Source: CAXBDP01 sp963974465 (GTDB taxonomy: Bacteria > Bacteroidota > Bacteroidia > Cytophagales > Cyclobacteriaceae). Taken from it: a stretch of 64,000 nucleotides of DNA. Positions 61,959 through 64,000 of this stretch are shown here, one piece after another; position 1 is the stretch's first letter; each line of letters opens with the position of its first letter. The translations under genes were made by a program, and so were the position numbers. The stretch lies in assembly GCA_049340005.1 (NCBI GenBank), contig JBMPIY010000010.1; one strand, 5' to 3'. Under the pieces are notes generated by a model. The model worked only from the letters and a program-made list of their open reading frames with translations. It did not search any database and was not told the DNA's origin.

Positions 61959-64000
61959 ATGATTAAAACTTCTACTAAAAATCAAAATCTTTTTTTTTTC
62001 ATATTCTTACTTCTCTTTACACTAGGGTTTAATATTAACATTCAGGCGCAAACAGCTACAGTACCTGTCAATGGTGACGGAAGCCCTGGAGATCCCTATC
62101 AAATTGCAACTTTAGAAAATTTGTATTGGATAGCGGCAACAGATGCTGTAGTAGCTAGTCCGGATCGTACAACTAGGCAAGGTTATCACTACATTCAAAC
62201 TGCCAACATAGATGCTTCGGCTACCACAAGCTGGTTTGCAGGTGAAGGTTGGCTGCCGATAAGCAGTTTCACTGGGTCATATAATGGAGATGGTTATGTT
62301 GTAAGTGATTTATATATAAATCGTCCATTAGAACCTTTTATGGGTTTATTTTCATATTTAAATGGAGGGAAGGTTGAGGGTCTTGGGGTGGTTGATGTGA
62401 ATATATCCGGCCAAGATGTTTTAGGTGGTTTGGTAGCTGTTGTAGACTTAGGTTCAACAGTTACGGAATGTTTTGCTACAGGAAGTGTAACAGGAAGGAA
62501 TAATATTGGTGGTTTAGTTGGTGTAATAAATCAAGCAATAATTTCAAACTCTTATTCAAGGGTTTCATTATCAGCCAGTGGAATGTTTGCTGGAGGCCTA
62601 ATTGGTGCTTTTATAAGTTCTACAGTCACTAATTCTTATTCAACCGGAAATATAGGAGGCGCAGCAACAAGTAAAGGTGGATTGATTGGACAAATTCAGA
62701 CGGCAGGCACCATAACGAACAGTTTTTGGGATACCGATACTTCTAATCAAGCTACATCGGCAGGTGGCACTGGTAAAACAACTGTACAGATGAAGACGCA
62801 ATCAACCTTTACCGATGCGGGATGGGATTTCACTTCAATTTGGTCTATATGTTCAGGTGTAAATGATGATTATCCCAATGTATCTTTTACAGGAGGAATT
62901 GCATCAGAGGCACCTGTTGTTGGTGATGGCACCGTTGGTACCCCTTTTCAAATTGCGACTTTGGCGAATTTAAAATGGATTACCGAAAGTGCTGGAAGAT
63001 GGAATGCTCACTATATCCAAACGGCTGATATTGATGCTTCTTCAACGGCTAATTGGAATTGTGGAGAAGGTTGGAGTCCTATTGGAGATAATAATTTTAA
63101 TTTTATTGGGTCATATAATGGTGATGGACATACAATTAATGGCTTAACAATCAATAGGCCTTCTGATGGTTTTATTGGTCTATTTGGGTACATTAATGGT
63201 GGGACGGTGAGTAATTTGGGAATGACTCAGGTAAACATTAATGCATCTGATGGAATAGGAGCAATTGTAGGCTTTTGTGAAGGTTGTTCTATTAATGACA
63301 CTTATAGCACAGGTACTATTGAATCATCATTCGGAAGTACCGGAGGAATTGTTGGATCAATGATAACTAGTTCATCTTTACTTAACTCTTTCAGTCATGT
63401 TTCGATTAATAATTCAAGTGGAAATAATGTAGGTGGTTTAGCAGGTTCTGTGAATTCTAGCTCTACCGTAACTGGATCCTTTTCTACTGGAACAATTTCT
63501 AGTAATGCAGGTCAAATTGGAGGAATTGTTGGGAGCTTATCAAGTTCACAAATTCAAAATTGCTACAGCCTAAGTTCTGTCTCTGGCAATAATTATGTGG
63601 GAGGAGGTGCTGGATCGGTCTCCTCTGGAACGATCATTAATAGCTATAGCACTGGTTTAGTTAGTAGTCCGGGTGCCAATATTGGGGGATTCGTTGGCCT
63701 GTTATTTGGAACAAATACCTTCACCAATAATTTTTGGGATACGGAGACTTCTGGGAATTTGACTTCTGATGGCGCCACAGGAAAAACCACTGCCGAGATG
63801 AAAACCCTAATGACATTTACTGGTTGGGACTTTACCGCCAGTACAGGAGATTGGAACATTAATCCGGCTGGCTATATTTCGTATCCCTATTTGCAAGGAT
63901 TTGCCTACGATTTGCCCGAAATAACTCCTGCCGTAAATCCAATCCCGGGTTTAGTTTCGATTGCTGCTATAGGTTCTATCACTATAACTAGTGATCCTAG
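61959..64000 (+). CDS. GLUG-motif surface protein, partial (runs off the window)
   Basis: The open frame from ATG 61959 continues past the end of the window, giving 680 residues so far. Signal peptide to about residue 31 (NIQAQ). It has two tandem modules, each starting with a GDG...PYQIATLENLYWI-type block (about residues 43 and 320) and each holding several GLUG repeats (GGLVGVINQ, GGLIGAFISS, GGLAGSVNSS, GGIVGSLSSS). A NFWDTETSG linker ends the second. Near the right edge, YISYPYLQGFAYDLP matches the same point in the paralogue at 58448. A type IX secretion tail is expected beyond the window. Confidence 0.85.
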   Translation, partial: MIKTSTKNQNLFFFIFLLLFTLGFNINIQAQTATVPVNGDGSPGDPYQIATLENLYWIAATDAVVASPDRTTRQGYHYIQTANIDASATTSWFAGEGWLPISSFTGSYNGDGYVVSDLYINRPLEPFMGLFSYLNGGKVEGLGVVDVNISGQDVLGGLVAVVDLGSTVTECFATGSVTGRNNIGGLVGVINQAIISNSYSRVSLSASGMFAGGLIGAFISSTVTNSYSTGNIGGAATSKGGLIGQIQTAGTITNSFWDTDTSNQATSAGGTGKTTVQMKTQSTFTDAGWDFTSIWSICSGVNDDYPNVSFTGGIASEAPVVGDGTVGTPFQIATLANLKWITESAGRWNAHYIQTADIDASSTANWNCGEGWSPIGDNNFNFIGSYNGDGHTINGLTINRPSDGFIGLFGYINGGTVSNLGMTQVNINASDGIGAIVGFCEGCSINDTYSTGTIESSFGSTGGIVGSMITSSSLLNSFSHVSINNSSGNNVGGLAGSVNSSSTVTGSFSTGTISSNAGQIGGIVGSLSSSQIQNCYSLSSVSGNNYVGGGAGSVSSGTIINSYSTGLVSSPGANIGGFVGLLFGTNTFTNNFWDTETSGNLTSDGATGKTTAEMKTLMTFTGWDFTASTGDWNINPAGYISYPYLQGFAYDLPEITPAVNPIPGLVSIAAIGSITITSDP

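Overview
The window is chromosomal DNA of a Bacteroidota bacterium, most likely of the Cytophagales type. The signs are moderately AT-rich DNA, surface proteins with a type IX secretion C-terminal signal and GLUG repeats, a PID-CTERM small protein, a TonB receptor under a cobalamin riboswitch, M61 and DUF5522/CWC family proteins, and several apparent TTG starts. No species can be named from this sequence.

Layout. 1-2.05 kb: a 3' relic of a type I methylase gene, then a coupled XRE / ImmA-like peptidase / PIN trio (toxin-antitoxin-like). 2.1-2.35 kb: tRNA-Leu(CAA) and a broken second tRNA-Leu copy carrying a 20-bp palindromic insertion. 2.4-16.2 kb: housekeeping genes (SAM hydrolase family, phoH, GNAT, comEC, enoyl-CoA hydratase, recQ, pgk, threonylcarbamoyl-AMP synthase, TPR lipoprotein), interrupted at 8.2-9.1 and 11.2-13.3 kb by head-to-tail copies of an interspersed repeat of about 0.45 kb. 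16.4-22.3 kb: a leftward defence-type operon with an AlbA_2/HATPase/KTSC protein, a class 2 OLD nuclease and a UvrD helicase (Gabija-like). 22.9-29.1 kb: ordinary genes and lipoproteins. 29.2-35.2 kb: a four-gene, translationally coupled operon with no system name I know: a protein with two GHKL ATPase modules, a receiver-domain protein, an unknown protein and an N6-adenine DNA methyltransferase. 35.2-37.1 kb: RidA, then a Fic protein preceded by five phased 27-bp palindromes. 37.1-43.7 kb: vitamin B12 uptake (riboswitch, btuB and a DUF71 protein leftward; btuF, btuC, btuD rightward). 43.8-46.7 kb: an FAD oxidoreductase and a membrane polyferredoxin. 46.7-48.5 kb: a thioesterase and a PAS protein, then CWC and DUF5522 proteins under a second cobalamin riboswitch. 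48.8-57.9 kb: an orphan ABC ATPase, a porin, an AbgT transporter, a glycosyltransferase cluster and lspA. 58.4-64 kb: two paralogous GLUG surface proteins (the second runs off the window) with a small PID-CTERM protein between them.

Whole-window signals. The non-palindromic octamer GCGGGAGG/CCTCCCGC occurs 35 times by eye, where less than about one is expected. It falls in all reading frames, on both strands about equally, and once as an inverted pair forming a hairpin after a gene. It is absent from 16.2-24.0 kb and 27.8-37.3 kb, the stretches holding the defence-type operons and Fic. This points to DNA-level selection in resident DNA (an uptake-signal-like or recombination-signal-like word) and to horizontal acquisition of the islands. 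All calls come from reading the sequence; no database search was run.
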